Below, piece after piece: positions 50,855 to 59,280 of a stretch of 64,000 bases of DNA. Origin of the DNA: Thiothrix fructosivorans (GTDB lineage Bacteria; Pseudomonadota; Gammaproteobacteria; Thiotrichales; Thiotrichaceae); the NCBI RefSeq assembly GCF_017349355.1, contig NZ_JAFMPM010000008.1, positions 310,001 through 374,000 on the forward strand, in the 5' to 3' direction. Numbering within the stretch: the stretch's first letter is position 1; the number at the start of each line of letters is the position of its first letter. The translations under genes and the position numbers were made by a program. The notes below the pieces were generated by a model that was given only the letters and a program-made list of their open reading frames with translations, was not told the DNA's origin and made no database searches.

Positions 50855-51729
50855 ATGGCAGACCATAGTAGGAATTGTTGTTCGCTCAATCCCAACCGTT
50901 CGCACAATGCCTGCAACTGCACCAAATCCTTAGCCTTACGCCGTAAATCCAGCGGTACATCGGGCACGTCGCAATAAATCTCGGTTAATTGCCGTGCCAG
51001 CCGCACCGTTGCCTGATGTTCCTCGACCAGTTCTTGCAGGCGTTTTGCCCCACGGGTTTTCATTAGCCCGATGTCGGGAATGCGCGATAGCAACACTTCC
51101 ACGTTGCTGAATTTCTGTAACAGTTTGGCGGCGGTGGACATGCCTACGCCCGGAATGCCGGGGATGTTATCGGCTACATCGCCTGCTAGGGCTAGTTGAT
51201 CGGGGATTTGCGCAGGCCAGACGCCGAATTCTTTTTTCACGCCACCAGGGGGTAATGGCGTGCGTTTGCCGTAATCCCACCAAATATCGCCTGCGCCGAC
51301 TAATTGCGCTAAGTCTTTGTCGCCACTGATAATCATGCAGGCTTGTCCGTTATCACGCTGCTGTTTTGCCCATGTGCCGATTACGTCATCCGCTTCAAAG
51401 TGGGGGCTTGCGGCTTGCACAATGCCAAGTGCATCCAAAAAATCCCGGCACAGTTGAAACTGCATTTTGAGATCGGCTGGGGCAGGTGTGCGGTTGGCTT
51501 TGTAGGCGGGGTAAATAGCTTTGCGGGTAGAGGTTTGCAGGCTGATGTCGAAGGCAAATGCAATGCAGTTCGGTTGTTCGGTTTGCAGGAGGTTGTAGAC
51601 AAAACGCAGGAAACCGAGTACCGCATTCGCGGGTTGTCCGTGGCTATCGAACGTGGTGGGCTGGCGAATGAACCACGGGCGGAACACGTAAATACTGGCA
51701 TCGACGAGCCAGACGGGATTTTCAGGCAT
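50851..51729 (-). CDS. 5'-3' exonuclease / flap endonuclease domain protein (Xni-like)
   Basis: The protein starts NPVWLVDASIYVFRPWFIRQ, then 'IAFAFDISLQTSTRKAIYPAYKANR', 'PHFEADDVIGTWA', 'MIISGDKDLAQLV' and the helix-hairpin-helix 'DNIPGIPGVGMSTAAKLL'. The acidic residues match the metal site of the N-terminal domain of DNA polymerase I. At 292 residues it is a stand-alone exonuclease. It converges with the ABC-F gene, overlapping by 4 bases. Confidence 0.9.
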   Translation of the reverse strand: MPENPVWLVDASIYVFRPWFIRQPTTFDSHGQPANAVLGFLRFVYNLLQTEQPNCIAFAFDISLQTSTRKAIYPAYKANRTPAPADLKMQFQLCRDFLDALGIVQAASPHFEADDVIGTWAKQQRDNGQACMIISGDKDLAQLVGAGDIWWDYGKRTPLPPGGVKKEFGVWPAQIPDQLALAGDVADNIPGIPGVGMSTAAKLLQKFSNVEVLLSRIPDIGLMKTRGAKRLQELVEEHQATVRLARQLTEIYCDVPDVPLDLRRKAKDLVQLQALCERLGLSEQQFLLWSAI

Positions 51730-51800
51730 GGTATTTTTTCGGTAGGGGATAAGTTTTTGGACTATAACATGACGGTGATGCTATGGATAAAGGAGTGGAC

Positions 51801-52385
51801 ATGCGTAATCTGCGGGTAATGAGTGGGGTGGTGCTGGTAACTGCCGTGCTATTGAGTGGGTGCGATGAGCAGCCTAGTTCTGCCGCGTTGCCAGCGGTGA
51901 AGCCGTTGGAGATGTTGTCTGCCGATGGGGTGGGGCCGCTTAATGGTGCAACACCGTTTAACCTGCATGATATTACGATGGCGTTTCAGGGGTTGAATGT
52001 GGCGCAACGCACCAACTTTTCTGAGGGTGCAGAATATCCTGTCATTACGGTCAGCAAGGACTTGAAACCACTTTTGAGCATTAACCCCGATGCCAAGCAA
52101 GAAAAAGTCTTCTCGATCATGGTGCACGATAATTTGATCGGGAATCGTATCGGGCATCCGCTTGGCTCGAAATTTACCGATGTCTATAGCGCCAATTCGA
52201 CGGAAGAATGTGGCGCAGGTTCGGAAGAACTCTCTGGTAAAGTGCTGTGTTACGCGCCGAAAACCGGCAATGTGCTGTATTTGTTTGGCGGAACGTGGAC
52301 GGGGCCGGATGGCTCAGTGCCGCCGAAAGATGTACTGGCGAATTGGCGGATGGAAGCGATGATTTGGAAGCCACCGGTTCAGTGA
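51801..52385 (+). CDS. Lipoprotein, DUF1131-like (YfeY-type)
   Basis: MRNLRVMSGVVLVTAVLLSG followed by Cys is a lipoprotein signal (lipobox LLSGC). The mature part has GVGPLNGATPFNLHDITMAF, 'NFSEGAEYPVITVSK', 'IMVHDNLIGNRIGHPLGSKF' and 'CGAGSEELSGKVLCYAP', which I associate with the DUF1131/YfeY family of envelope-stress lipoproteins. The ATG at 51801 has AAGGAG 7 bases upstream. Two Cys near the end could pair. The family assignment is from memory and should be tested. Confidence 0.7.
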   Translation: MRNLRVMSGVVLVTAVLLSGCDEQPSSAALPAVKPLEMLSADGVGPLNGATPFNLHDITMAFQGLNVAQRTNFSEGAEYPVITVSKDLKPLLSINPDAKQEKVFSIMVHDNLIGNRIGHPLGSKFTDVYSANSTEECGAGSEELSGKVLCYAPKTGNVLYLFGGTWTGPDGSVPPKDVLANWRMEAMIWKPPVQ

Positions 52386-52392
52386 CGTTGGT

Positions 52393-52418
52393 TAGGGGCG
52401 GTTCACGAACCGCCCCTA
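52393..52418. terminator. Palindromic repeat between convergent genes, possible bidirectional terminator
   Basis: TAGGGGCGGTTC (52393-52404) and GAACCGCCCCTA (52407-52418) form a 12-bp perfect stem with a 2-base spacer. The same type of sequence is a common dispersed palindrome in many bacterial genomes. It lies 7 bases after the stop of the DUF1131-like gene and 6 bases past the yggX stop on the other strand. No T run follows. Confidence 0.6.
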
Positions 52419-52424
52419 CGAGTT

Positions 52425-52691
52425 TCAAACGGGTTTGAAGTTATCAATTGCGCTCGCACCTTCGCCAAAGAAGAATTTTTCCATTTCTTCTTGCAGGAAT
52501 TTGCGGTCTTTGGGGTTGATGGTGCTGAGGCGGTATTCGTTGATGAACATGGTTTGTTGCTTTAGCCACTTGCCCCATGCTTCTTTGGAAACGTGTTCGT
52601 AAATGCGTACACCCAGTACGCCGGGGTAGGTTGGGCGTTCCAGTCCTTCTGCTTCGCGTCCTAAATGGACGCAGTTCACCATACGTGTCAT
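52425..52691 (-). CDS. yggX: Probable Fe(2+)-trafficking protein YggX
   Basis: The 88-residue protein starts [20 protein letters not shown], then [20 protein letters not shown] and '[22 protein letters not shown]', which is the complete YggX pattern with the conserved Cys7. It protects iron-sulphur proteins against oxidative damage. It overlaps mutY by 4 bases; the mutY-yggX order is conserved in E. coli, and MutY itself carries an iron-sulphur cluster. Confidence 0.96.
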   Translation of the reverse strand: MTRMVNCVHLGREAEGLERPTYPGVLGVRIYEHVSKEAWGKWLKQQTMFINEYRLSTINPKDRKFLQEEMEKFFFGEGASAIDNFKPV

Positions 52692-53752
52692 GTGATCTCC
52701 TCAGTCGTTGAGTCAATGTTTTGGAAAAATTGCCGGACAGCAGCCGATAGCCCGCCCGTAAAATGTGTGCCTGCTTTATACCAGAGCCAGCCGTTGCCTT
52801 CCATTATCCGTGCGGGTTGCACGTCTAAATCGACCTGTAAGGGTTGCAAATGCAGGCGGTAATGCGAAAAGGTGTGGGTTAAAATGGGTAAACGTGCGGA
52901 TACCGTGCCGTTTTGCCCGATATGTTGCGCCAGCCAGTCGTGCATAGCCGTTTCATTGGCAAATTCGGGGAAACTCCATAAGCCGCCCCAAATGCCGGTG
53001 GGGGGGCGGTGTTGCAGGAGTAATTCGCCGTCATGATTGCGCAATAGCAAGGCGATGGCGCTTTTTTCGGGCAAGTTTTTTTTCGGGCGTTTGCCGGGGT
53101 AATCGTGCGGTCTGCCTTGTTGGAAGGCTTGGCAGCCGTCTTGTAACGGGCAGAGCAAGCACAGCGGCTTGCTGCGGGTACACAGGGTCGCGCCCATGTC
53201 CATCATGGCTTGGGTGTAGTCGGCATTGCGACTGGCGGGTAGGTGCTGTTCGGCATGTTCCCAGAGTTGTTTGAGGGTGCGCGGTTCACCGCTCCAACCT
53301 GCAATGGCGTGGTAACGTGCCAATACCCGTTTGACGTTGCCATCGAGGATGGCTTCGCGTTGCCCATGGCTAAGGGAGAGGATCGCGGCGGCAGTGGAAC
53401 GCCCAATACCGGCTAAGGCTTCCATGCTGGGCAGGGTGGTGGGGAATGCGCCCGCGTATTCGTCACGCACTTGTTGCGCGGTTTTGTGTAGGTTACGGGC
53501 GCGGCTGTAATAGCCTAAGCCTTCCCAGTGTTTCAGTACATCGTCTTGCGGTGCATCGGCGAGGGTTTGCACATCGGGAAAGCGTTGCATAAAACGTTCA
53601 TAGTACGGAATGACGGTGGCAACTTGAGTTTGTTGCAGCATGATTTCCGACACCCAGACGCGGTAAGGGGTAGGATTTTGCTGCCAAGGCAAGTCTTTGC
53701 GCCCGTGCTGATCGAACCATACCAGTACTTTATCTGCAAATGTCATCATCAT
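52688..53752 (-). CDS. mutY: A/G-specific adenine glycosylase MutY
   Basis: The protein has [20 protein letters not shown] (catalytic Glu), the HhH '[20 protein letters not shown]', catalytic Asp in '[16 protein letters not shown]' and the iron-sulphur loop C-x6-C-x2-C-x5-C ([17 protein letters not shown]). The C-terminal NUDIX-like domain ([12 protein letters not shown]) recognises 8-oxo-G. It removes A opposite 8-oxo-G. The start may be any of three consecutive ATG codons. Confidence 0.96.
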   Translation of the reverse strand: MMMTFADKVLVWFDQHGRKDLPWQQNPTPYRVWVSEIMLQQTQVATVIPYYERFMQRFPDVQTLADAPQDDVLKHWEGLGYYSRARNLHKTAQQVRDEYAGAFPTTLPSMEALAGIGRSTAAAILSLSHGQREAILDGNVKRVLARYHAIAGWSGEPRTLKQLWEHAEQHLPASRNADYTQAMMDMGATLCTRSKPLCLLCPLQDGCQAFQQGRPHDYPGKRPKKNLPEKSAIALLLRNHDGELLLQHRPPTGIWGGLWSFPEFANETAMHDWLAQHIGQNGTVSARLPILTHTFSHYRLHLQPLQVDLDVQPARIMEGNGWLWYKAGTHFTGGLSAAVRQFFQNIDSTTEEIT

Positions 53753-53810
53753 CGTTGTTGTCTCGGCGAAAACGCACTACAATAGCGACCTGCTGACACT
53801 ATCTCAATAA

Positions 53811-53884
53811 GCGGGTGTAGTTCAATGGTAGAACGGTAGCTTCCCAAGCTGCACACGTGGGTTCGATTCCCATCACCCGCTCCA
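53811..53884 (+). tRNA. tRNA-Gly (anticodon CCC)
   Basis: A full cloverleaf can be drawn: acceptor GCGGGTG/CACCCGC, D arm GTTC-AATGGTA-GAAC, anticodon stem GTAGC/GCTGC with loop TTCCCAA, and T arm TGGGT-TCGATTC-CCATC-type with TTCGA. CCA is encoded at 53882-53884. The anticodon CCC reads GGG. Confidence 0.95.
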
Positions 53885-53902
53885 AATCCCCTACTTTTCC
53901 CT

Positions 53903-54598
53903 TCACTCGTCCATATAATCGCCCATTTTTGGCGCGAATGGATCCATTACCACAATCTTGCCATCTGTCATGCGGTGCATTAAGTTATCGCCATGCAAAT
54001 CCCAGTTCAAATATTTTTTATTTTCACGGTAATACAAGCACAGTTTGCGCATGTCTTCCGCCAGCGCTGCGCCGTAGCGTTCTGCCACGTAAGCCCACAC
54101 TTTGAGGCGGTCGGCTTGTTCCATCCAATCAATGTCGTGGACGTGTTCGGTAAAGAAAGCGGCATCCGCTTCATCCAGATGTTCCAAGCGTTCCATCACG
54201 TAGATAATGCGGTAATCGGGTTCTTCAAACGTGAACAAGTGAATACAAGCGGGGTCGAGCGGTTGCCCTTCCTCATCCAGCACCCCGACACGGCGGGCAA
54301 ACGGTACGTTGGTGAGCTTATGTTTTTGGATGGCATCCAGAAAATACTCCAGCCCTAGCGACTGCTTTTCTAGCACGACGTAGTTTTTCCACGCGGCATG
54401 GTCGGTATCGGCAGTGAATAGGCGTTTGCACTCGGCGCATTTCACGCTGAGTTTCTTGCCACTGTCAAAGCATTTCATTTCGTAAACTTTGGTGAGGAAG
54501 GTGTTTTCACACTGTGGGCAATCCATGCGTTTGAATTTGCCACTGAGGAAGCAATCCAGTATCTCTTTGCTAGAGTCGAGCGGGTTATTGTTTTCCAT
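53903..54598 (-). CDS. Zinc-ribbon protein with a C-terminal kinase-like (HGDN) domain
   Basis: The N terminus has two CxxC pairs (CPQCENTFLTKVY and SVKCAECKRLF), a zinc ribbon. The C-terminal part has YLNWDLHGDNLMHRMTDGKI followed by VVMDPFAP, the catalytic H-G-D-N loop and metal-binding Asp of aminoglycoside/protein-kinase-like enzymes. The N-lobe is short and an ATP-binding loop is not obvious, with 'HLFTFEEPDYRIIYVMERL' at the hinge position. It is coupled to the HAD-like gene upstream. The chosen ATG is two codons after a TTG. Confidence 0.6.
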   Translation of the reverse strand: MENNNPLDSSKEILDCFLSGKFKRMDCPQCENTFLTKVYEMKCFDSGKKLSVKCAECKRLFTADTDHAAWKNYVVLEKQSLGLEYFLDAIQKHKLTNVPFARRVGVLDEEGQPLDPACIHLFTFEEPDYRIIYVMERLEHLDEADAAFFTEHVHDIDWMEQADRLKVWAYVAERYGAALAEDMRKLCLYYRENKKYLNWDLHGDNLMHRMTDGKIVVMDPFAPKMGDYMDE

Positions 54599-54600
54599 AA

Positions 54601-55071
54601 TCAATACTCTATTCCGTTTCTGAGGAGGATGGGGGTCCCAAATTGGGTAATGCCGGGAAAGTAGTCATCTATCCACATACCTACGCTAATGCCCTCATGT
54701 AGCATGAAAGCGCGTTTTTTCTTGCCGTCTGTTGTGTAGACACGGATGCCAGCATCTTGCAACTTGTCATGAATTTCCACGAGGTTTTCATCATCATTAT
54801 CCCGCAGCGTGCAGACAATGGGCTCCCAGTTATGGCAGCGGTAAGCGTCGATAAGGTCGAGATAAAAATCCACGTCAGCCGTAATGGTGTTGTCGAAGTC
54901 GATGGCGACAATCCTTGAGGTGGGAGAATCTGCTAAGACGTAAGCATCAATCGCAAATTCGTTGAATTCAGAGATGACACGGTGTTCACCATTCAGTTTG
55001 ATAGCAGCGTCCAGAATCCTAAACGCAGCACACGGCAGGCGATTGTTGTAATAAAAAACGAGTCCAGACAT
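54601..55071 (-). CDS. HAD-superfamily phosphatase-like protein
   Basis: The protein has the HAD motif I RIVAIDFDNTITADVDFYLD, a motif II-like 'PIVCTLRDNDDEN', Lys in 'DGKKKRAF' and motif IV 'VGMWIDDYFPG'. The N-terminal 50 residues before motif I are unusual. At 156 residues it is a cap-less HAD protein. Its stop is two bases from the ATG of the kinase-like gene, so the two are probably co-translated and may act on the same substrate. Confidence 0.72.
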   Translation of the reverse strand: MSGLVFYYNNRLPCAAFRILDAAIKLNGEHRVISEFNEFAIDAYVLADSPTSRIVAIDFDNTITADVDFYLDLIDAYRCHNWEPIVCTLRDNDDENLVEIHDKLQDAGIRVYTTDGKKKRAFMLHEGISVGMWIDDYFPGITQFGTPILLRNGIEY

Positions 55072-55243
55072 GCAATATTCTCTCTAGCAGGTTGCGTATT
55101 TTTACTGGTAGGCATCTAGGATAGAAGCAGGGCATCCGCTAGGCAATGACATAAAGCAAAAAATCGTTGACAGCGTGTTTTTTCTAAATTGCAGTGCAGC
55201 ATTTATTGTATTCTATGTCTTTTTCATTCGAGGTATTGAGCAT

Positions 55244-56482
55244 ATGGAGTCTTCTCATTCAATTGAGTTAGCCAAACACATCTTGTTGTCGTTTGGCTTA
55301 ATTTTAGGGGTTGGGACATTTTTCAGTATTGTCGCCAATAAGTTGAAAGTGCCTGATGTAGTTATGTTTTTGTTGGTGGGGCTGTGTATGGGGCCTGCTG
55401 CATTAGGATTAATTGATATTCGCGCAGATTCAACGTTAAACCAACTGATTTTGATTTTTGGTTCGTGTTACATCTTGTTTGACGGTGGTGCGTCGATCAA
55501 GTTGAAAGTCTTGAAAGAAGTTTGGGTTTCATTGGTGGTGATGGCGACGATTGGGGTGTTGATCTCCACGGCGATTACCGGTGTTGCGGCTTACTACATT
55601 CTGGGGCTTGCGCCGATCGTGGCTTTGCTGTTGGGTGCAACGATTGCTTCGACTGACCCTGCTACGCTCGTGCCAGTGTTCCGTCAAGTGAAAATCAAAG
55701 AGCGCGTGGCACAAACCGTGATGAGTGAATCCGCATTCAATGATGCGATGGGCGCGATTGTGACGTTTGCGGTGTTGGGCGTTGCGATGGGGCAGGGGGA
55801 ATTCTCGCTTAGCCACGCGGTGGGTGATCTGTTGTGGCAGTCTGCCTTAGGTGTTTTGGTCGGCGGTATCTTTGGCTATCTGGCGGCGATGTTCATCGCA
55901 CATGAAAAAATGAGCTTCTTGGCAGAATACGCGCCTATTGTCAGTGTGATGGCGGTGATTGGGGCTTATATGGGCGCTGATGGTGCTCATGCGTCGGGTT
56001 TTATGGCGGTGTTTGTCTTCGGCATTATGCTGGGTAATAAAGAAATGTTTGGTTTCAAAATGGAACATGGCGAAGAGGCAAAACTGGAGGATTATGTGCT
56101 GACGACTGGTTTAATGATGCGCATGTTCATTTTTATCTTGCTAGGCGCACAGGTTGATTTTGCGTTAATTAACCAGTATCTCGTCGGTGGTGTTATCGTG
56201 GTGGTTTTATTTATGTTTGTCGCTCGCCCAGCCACCGTTTTCTTGTGTGCTGGTTTTGATCGTCGCGCTAAGTGGAGCTTTAAGGAATTGCTGTTTATGT
56301 GCTGGACACGGGAAACCGGCGTGATTCCGGGAGCATTGGCAGGTATGTTAGTGGGTATGAAAGCACCGGGAGCAGAGATTATTGCTTCTGTAACCTTCAT
56401 TGCGATTCTGATGACTATCATTATTCAGGCAACGACAACGAAGTGGTTAGCTAGCAAATTAGGCTTATTAGAAGAAGCGTAA
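55244..56482 (+). CDS. CPA1-type cation/proton antiporter (NhaP-like)
   Basis: The protein has about 12 membrane segments, with ASTDPATLVPVFRQVKIKER and SESAFNDAMGAIV, the ND motif of electroneutral NhaP/CPA1 exchangers. 'WTRETGVIPGALAGMLVG' near the end is also typical. The ion may be Na+ or K+. The ATG at 55244 has GAGG upstream and starts just before the first helix; the frame runs on to a GTG at 55175 that would add a hydrophobic segment. Confidence 0.87.
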   Translation: MESSHSIELAKHILLSFGLILGVGTFFSIVANKLKVPDVVMFLLVGLCMGPAALGLIDIRADSTLNQLILIFGSCYILFDGGASIKLKVLKEVWVSLVVMATIGVLISTAITGVAAYYILGLAPIVALLLGATIASTDPATLVPVFRQVKIKERVAQTVMSESAFNDAMGAIVTFAVLGVAMGQGEFSLSHAVGDLLWQSALGVLVGGIFGYLAAMFIAHEKMSFLAEYAPIVSVMAVIGAYMGADGAHASGFMAVFVFGIMLGNKEMFGFKMEHGEEAKLEDYVLTTGLMMRMFIFILLGAQVDFALINQYLVGGVIVVVLFMFVARPATVFLCAGFDRRAKWSFKELLFMCWTRETGVIPGALAGMLVGMKAPGAEIIASVTFIAILMTIIIQATTTKWLASKLGLLEEA

Positions 56483-56486
56483 ATAA

Positions 56487-56515
56487 AAAAAGGCTTCCCA
56501 ATGGGAAGCCTTTTT
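56487..56515. terminator. Bidirectional intrinsic terminator
   Basis: AAAAAGGCTTCCC (56487-56499) and GGGAAGCCTTTTT (56503-56515) form a 13-bp stem with a 3-base loop. T runs exist on both strands, serving the antiporter gene and the convergent symporter gene. Confidence 0.9.
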
Positions 56516-56536
56516 CAATCAGTAGCGAGCTATTGA

Positions 56537-58570
56537 TTAGTGTGCTTGCGCACCTTCAGCATTGATACCGGTGTTCTGACGAACATACAGCTCATCCCAC
56601 ATCTCATCTGAGCGGCGGTCACGCGTGAACAGTGAAATCAGAATCGTCACCAAGAAGCCTAATGGAATGGAGACCAAGCCTGGGTTTTTCAACATAAACC
56701 ATGGCTTTTCCAGACCCATCATGCTGGTAGTTTGACCTTCAAACTTCTTCAGATCGCCTTCCGCAGCGGTGATGGATTTTTCCAGACCTTTGATTTCCTT
56801 TTCCTTAGCCGCTTTAGCAGCGTCATCCGTCAAGGTTGCCAGATCAGCTTGTGCTTTCGCCAACTTCTCTTTAGCGCCTGGAACGGCTGGCTTTTCAGGA
56901 GCAGCTTTCACTTCTTTCTTACAGGCTGGGTCAGCAAACAGTTCGCAAGAGAAGCCCCATTGTGCAGGTGCTGCTTCTTTCGCTACGACCGCTGGTGTAC
57001 CTTCTAGAACTTTCTTCGCATCAGCGATTTTTGCCAGTGGGTAAGTCATGTTCGGCGACAGCATTACCAACAGGATGGCAGAACCTGCACCCGCCAACAT
57101 ACCCGCAACGATACCGTAGGTATTCGCCTTCTTCCAATACAAGGTCAGGAAGACCGCTGGCAAGTTAGAAGATGCCGCTACGGCAAACGCTAACGCTACC
57201 AAGTGGGCAACGTTTTGACCTTTTGCAGCAATACCTACGTAAATAGCCAATGCACCTACGATAACGGTTGCAACGCGTGCAGCGGTGATTTGCTCTTTCG
57301 CTGTGGCATGTTCGCCACGGATAACGCCAACGTACAAGTCATGTGACATTGCAGAAGCAGAAGCCAATACCAGACCTGCTACTACCGCTACGATAGTAGC
57401 GAAAGCAACGGCTGAAACGAATGCTAAGAACAAGTTACCCAGCATAGACTCAGGACCACCACCCACAAATTGTGCCAACAAAGGTGCAGCCATGTTGCCG
57501 CCTTTATCCAACGCCATAATGGAAGCAGGTGTTACGTTCATCGCAGCGCCCAGACCCAAGAACAGGGTCAGAACATAGAAGCCGCCGATAATCGCCATTG
57601 CCCAGATAACGGATGTACGTGCATCTTGTGCCGTTGGTACAGTGAAGAAGCGCATCAGGATGTGTGGCATACCTGCTGTACCCAGAACCAACGCCATACC
57701 CAGAGAGATTTGGTCAATAGGGCTTTTCAGGTACAAACCCGGTTCAAGGAAACGTTGACCCAATTCTTCAGGCGTCATGTTAGTGGCTGCATCGCCAATC
57801 AGCTTAGCGACTTGCTTTTGGATGTCAGGGTTATCAACCGCTGCTTGCAAGAAGCCCGGCAAAGAGAAGCCATATTGACCCCAAGTGAACAACACCAGCA
57901 GGATAGATGCTGTTACCAGCAATATCGCCTTGATGATCTGTACCCAAGTGGTGGCTTTCATGCCGCCGAATACCACGTAAGTCAGCATCAGGATGCCTAC
58001 CGCGATAACGGATACTTCGTATTCGATACCAATCAGCGTTTTAACCAGAACACCACCGCCTACCATTTGAGCTGTCAGGTAGAAGGTGGAAACGGTTACG
58101 GTAGAAACCGCTGCGACTACTTTTGCGGCTTTCGGGTTGTTACGGAAGGCAAGGATGTCGCCTAACGTGTACTTACCGATGTTCCGGCAGGGTTCAGCAA
58201 TCACTAACAATACGGTGATATACGCGACCAACCAGCCTACGGAGTACATGAAACCGTCATAACCGTACAAAGAGATCAGACCCGCGATACCCAAGAAGGA
58301 AGCGGCTGACAGGTAGTCACCTGCAATCGCCCAACCATTCTGCACACCAGTAACAGAACGACCTGCTGCATAAAAGTCAGCAGCAGATGCAGTTTGTTTC
58401 GCGGCACGGTATGTCACATACATGGTCATACCGATAATCAGACCAAAGACCAAGAAAGTTAGCCATTTGAATTTGTCAGCAACTGCACCACCTTCAGCGG
58501 CGAACGCAGTCTGGCTTGCTAACAAGCCTAGCAATAGGGCGATTGAGCCTGCCCAAAACGTTTTCTTCAT
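56537..58570 (-). CDS. actP: Cation/acetate symporter (ActP-like) with an inserted coiled-coil loop
   Basis: After a signal-like start (KKTFWAGSIALLLGLLASQT) the sodium:solute symporter core has 'TASAADFYAAGRSVTGVQNG', 'FLGIAGLISLYGYDGFMYSV' and 'GTAGMPHILMRFFTVPTAQDAR', the pattern of ActP. The usual family length is about 550 residues, but this has 677. The extra ~110 residues between about 515 and 630 form a charged helical loop (KEKLAKAQADLATLTDDAAK AAKEKEIKGLEK) with two Cys (FSCELF.., DPACKK). The DUF485 partner is encoded 11 bases upstream, as in E. coli yjcH-actP. Confidence 0.9.
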   Translation of the reverse strand: MKKTFWAGSIALLLGLLASQTAFAAEGGAVADKFKWLTFLVFGLIIGMTMYVTYRAAKQTASAADFYAAGRSVTGVQNGWAIAGDYLSAASFLGIAGLISLYGYDGFMYSVGWLVAYITVLLVIAEPCRNIGKYTLGDILAFRNNPKAAKVVAAVSTVTVSTFYLTAQMVGGGVLVKTLIGIEYEVSVIAVGILMLTYVVFGGMKATTWVQIIKAILLVTASILLVLFTWGQYGFSLPGFLQAAVDNPDIQKQVAKLIGDAATNMTPEELGQRFLEPGLYLKSPIDQISLGMALVLGTAGMPHILMRFFTVPTAQDARTSVIWAMAIIGGFYVLTLFLGLGAAMNVTPASIMALDKGGNMAAPLLAQFVGGGPESMLGNLFLAFVSAVAFATIVAVVAGLVLASASAMSHDLYVGVIRGEHATAKEQITAARVATVIVGALAIYVGIAAKGQNVAHLVALAFAVAASSNLPAVFLTLYWKKANTYGIVAGMLAGAGSAILLVMLSPNMTYPLAKIADAKKVLEGTPAVVAKEAAPAQWGFSCELFADPACKKEVKAAPEKPAVPGAKEKLAKAQADLATLTDDAAKAAKEKEIKGLEKSITAAEGDLKKFEGQTTSMMGLEKPWFMLKNPGLVSIPLGFLVTILISLFTRDRRSDEMWDELYVRQNTGINAEGAQAH

Positions 58571-58581
58571 GTGTGTCTCCC

Positions 58582-58896
58582 TTACTTGATCAGGCTAGAA
58601 TCGCGGACAATTTCCGCAGCCATCGCATCGAAATCGCGGTTAGCACGACGCGCATAAATAGCCGCGATCGTCCAAGCGACAACGAACTCGGATAACGCAA
58701 ACAGAATGCCCACGTTCATTGGCCCCCAAACCTTAATTTTAAACAGGTCGGGATAGTAAGCCGCCCCAATGGGCAGCAGGAAGTAGTAGATGGTTGAAAT
58801 AGCCATCAGACTCCACAAAAAGGTCGTTTTCTTTTTGTGTAAAGCCTGAAAGCGCGGGTCGTTATCAATAGCGGCCCAGTTGATGTTTGATGACAT
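58582..58896 (-). CDS. DUF485 membrane protein (YjcH-like)
   Basis: The 104-residue protein has two hydrophobic helices (FLWSLMAISTIYYFLLPIGA and VGILFALSEFVVAWTIAAIY) and ends with 'RRANRDFDAMAAEIVRD', which matches the DUF485 family. DUF485 genes usually precede actP-type symporters, as here. GGAGG lies 7 bases upstream of the ATG. Confidence 0.92.
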   Translation of the reverse strand: MSSNINWAAIDNDPRFQALHKKKTTFLWSLMAISTIYYFLLPIGAAYYPDLFKIKVWGPMNVGILFALSEFVVAWTIAAIYARRANRDFDAMAAEIVRDSSLIK

Positions 58897-59164
58897 ATAA
58901 GACTCCTCCGTTTGTTCTGCAAACGCAACGAGTTTAGCTTGAATGTAAACAGAATGTAAATTGCCATCGGAGTGAATTTTATGGATTGCACGACATTTTG
59001 TAGATTCTTGAACGGCATTTCAGGGGGATAGCGCCTGATTTGGGGGAGGTTACGTTTTAAATTGTCGACAATTTAAGTTTTTAGCGTTTTCATCTTTCGT
59101 GCCAAGTTTGTTGTATTTATGCCAAAAAGCATATTAATTGATCAATATCCCGCGAATGAAGATT

Positions 59165-59181
59165 TGCACTATCATGGTGCA
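59165..59181 (+). promoter_or_regulatory. NtrC-binding site (enhancer) upstream of ntrBC
   Basis: TGCACTATCATGGTGCA is a perfect inverted repeat of TGCAC and matches the NtrC consensus. Its centre is 107 bases before the predicted sigma-54 transcript start, close to the -108 site of E. coli glnAp2. Confidence 0.78.
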
Positions 59182-59253
59182 TGATACGTGGGCACTGAGG
59201 TAAAATCACCAGATGCTTTAATTAGGTTGTTGATATGAATGAAAAAAAATCTA

Positions 59254-59269
59254 TGGCACTAAATTTGCA
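59254..59269 (+). promoter_or_regulatory. Sigma-54 promoter of ntrBC
   Basis: TGGCACTAAATTTGCA matches the -24/-12 consensus TGGCAC-N5-TTGCA perfectly with GG and GC 10 bases apart. The predicted start is near 59280, immediately before the ATG at 59281. Confidence 0.82.
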
Positions 59270-59280
59270 TTGTTCTTGCC

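Larger units (their letters stand above)
58897..59280. other. Divergent intergenic region between DUF485-actP and ntrBC
   Basis: No gene is visible in these 384 bases. The ntrBC side carries an NtrC box and a sigma-54 promoter. On the actP side TTTACA-N18-TAAACT within 58932-58961 (minus strand) is a weak candidate promoter. Confidence 0.6.
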
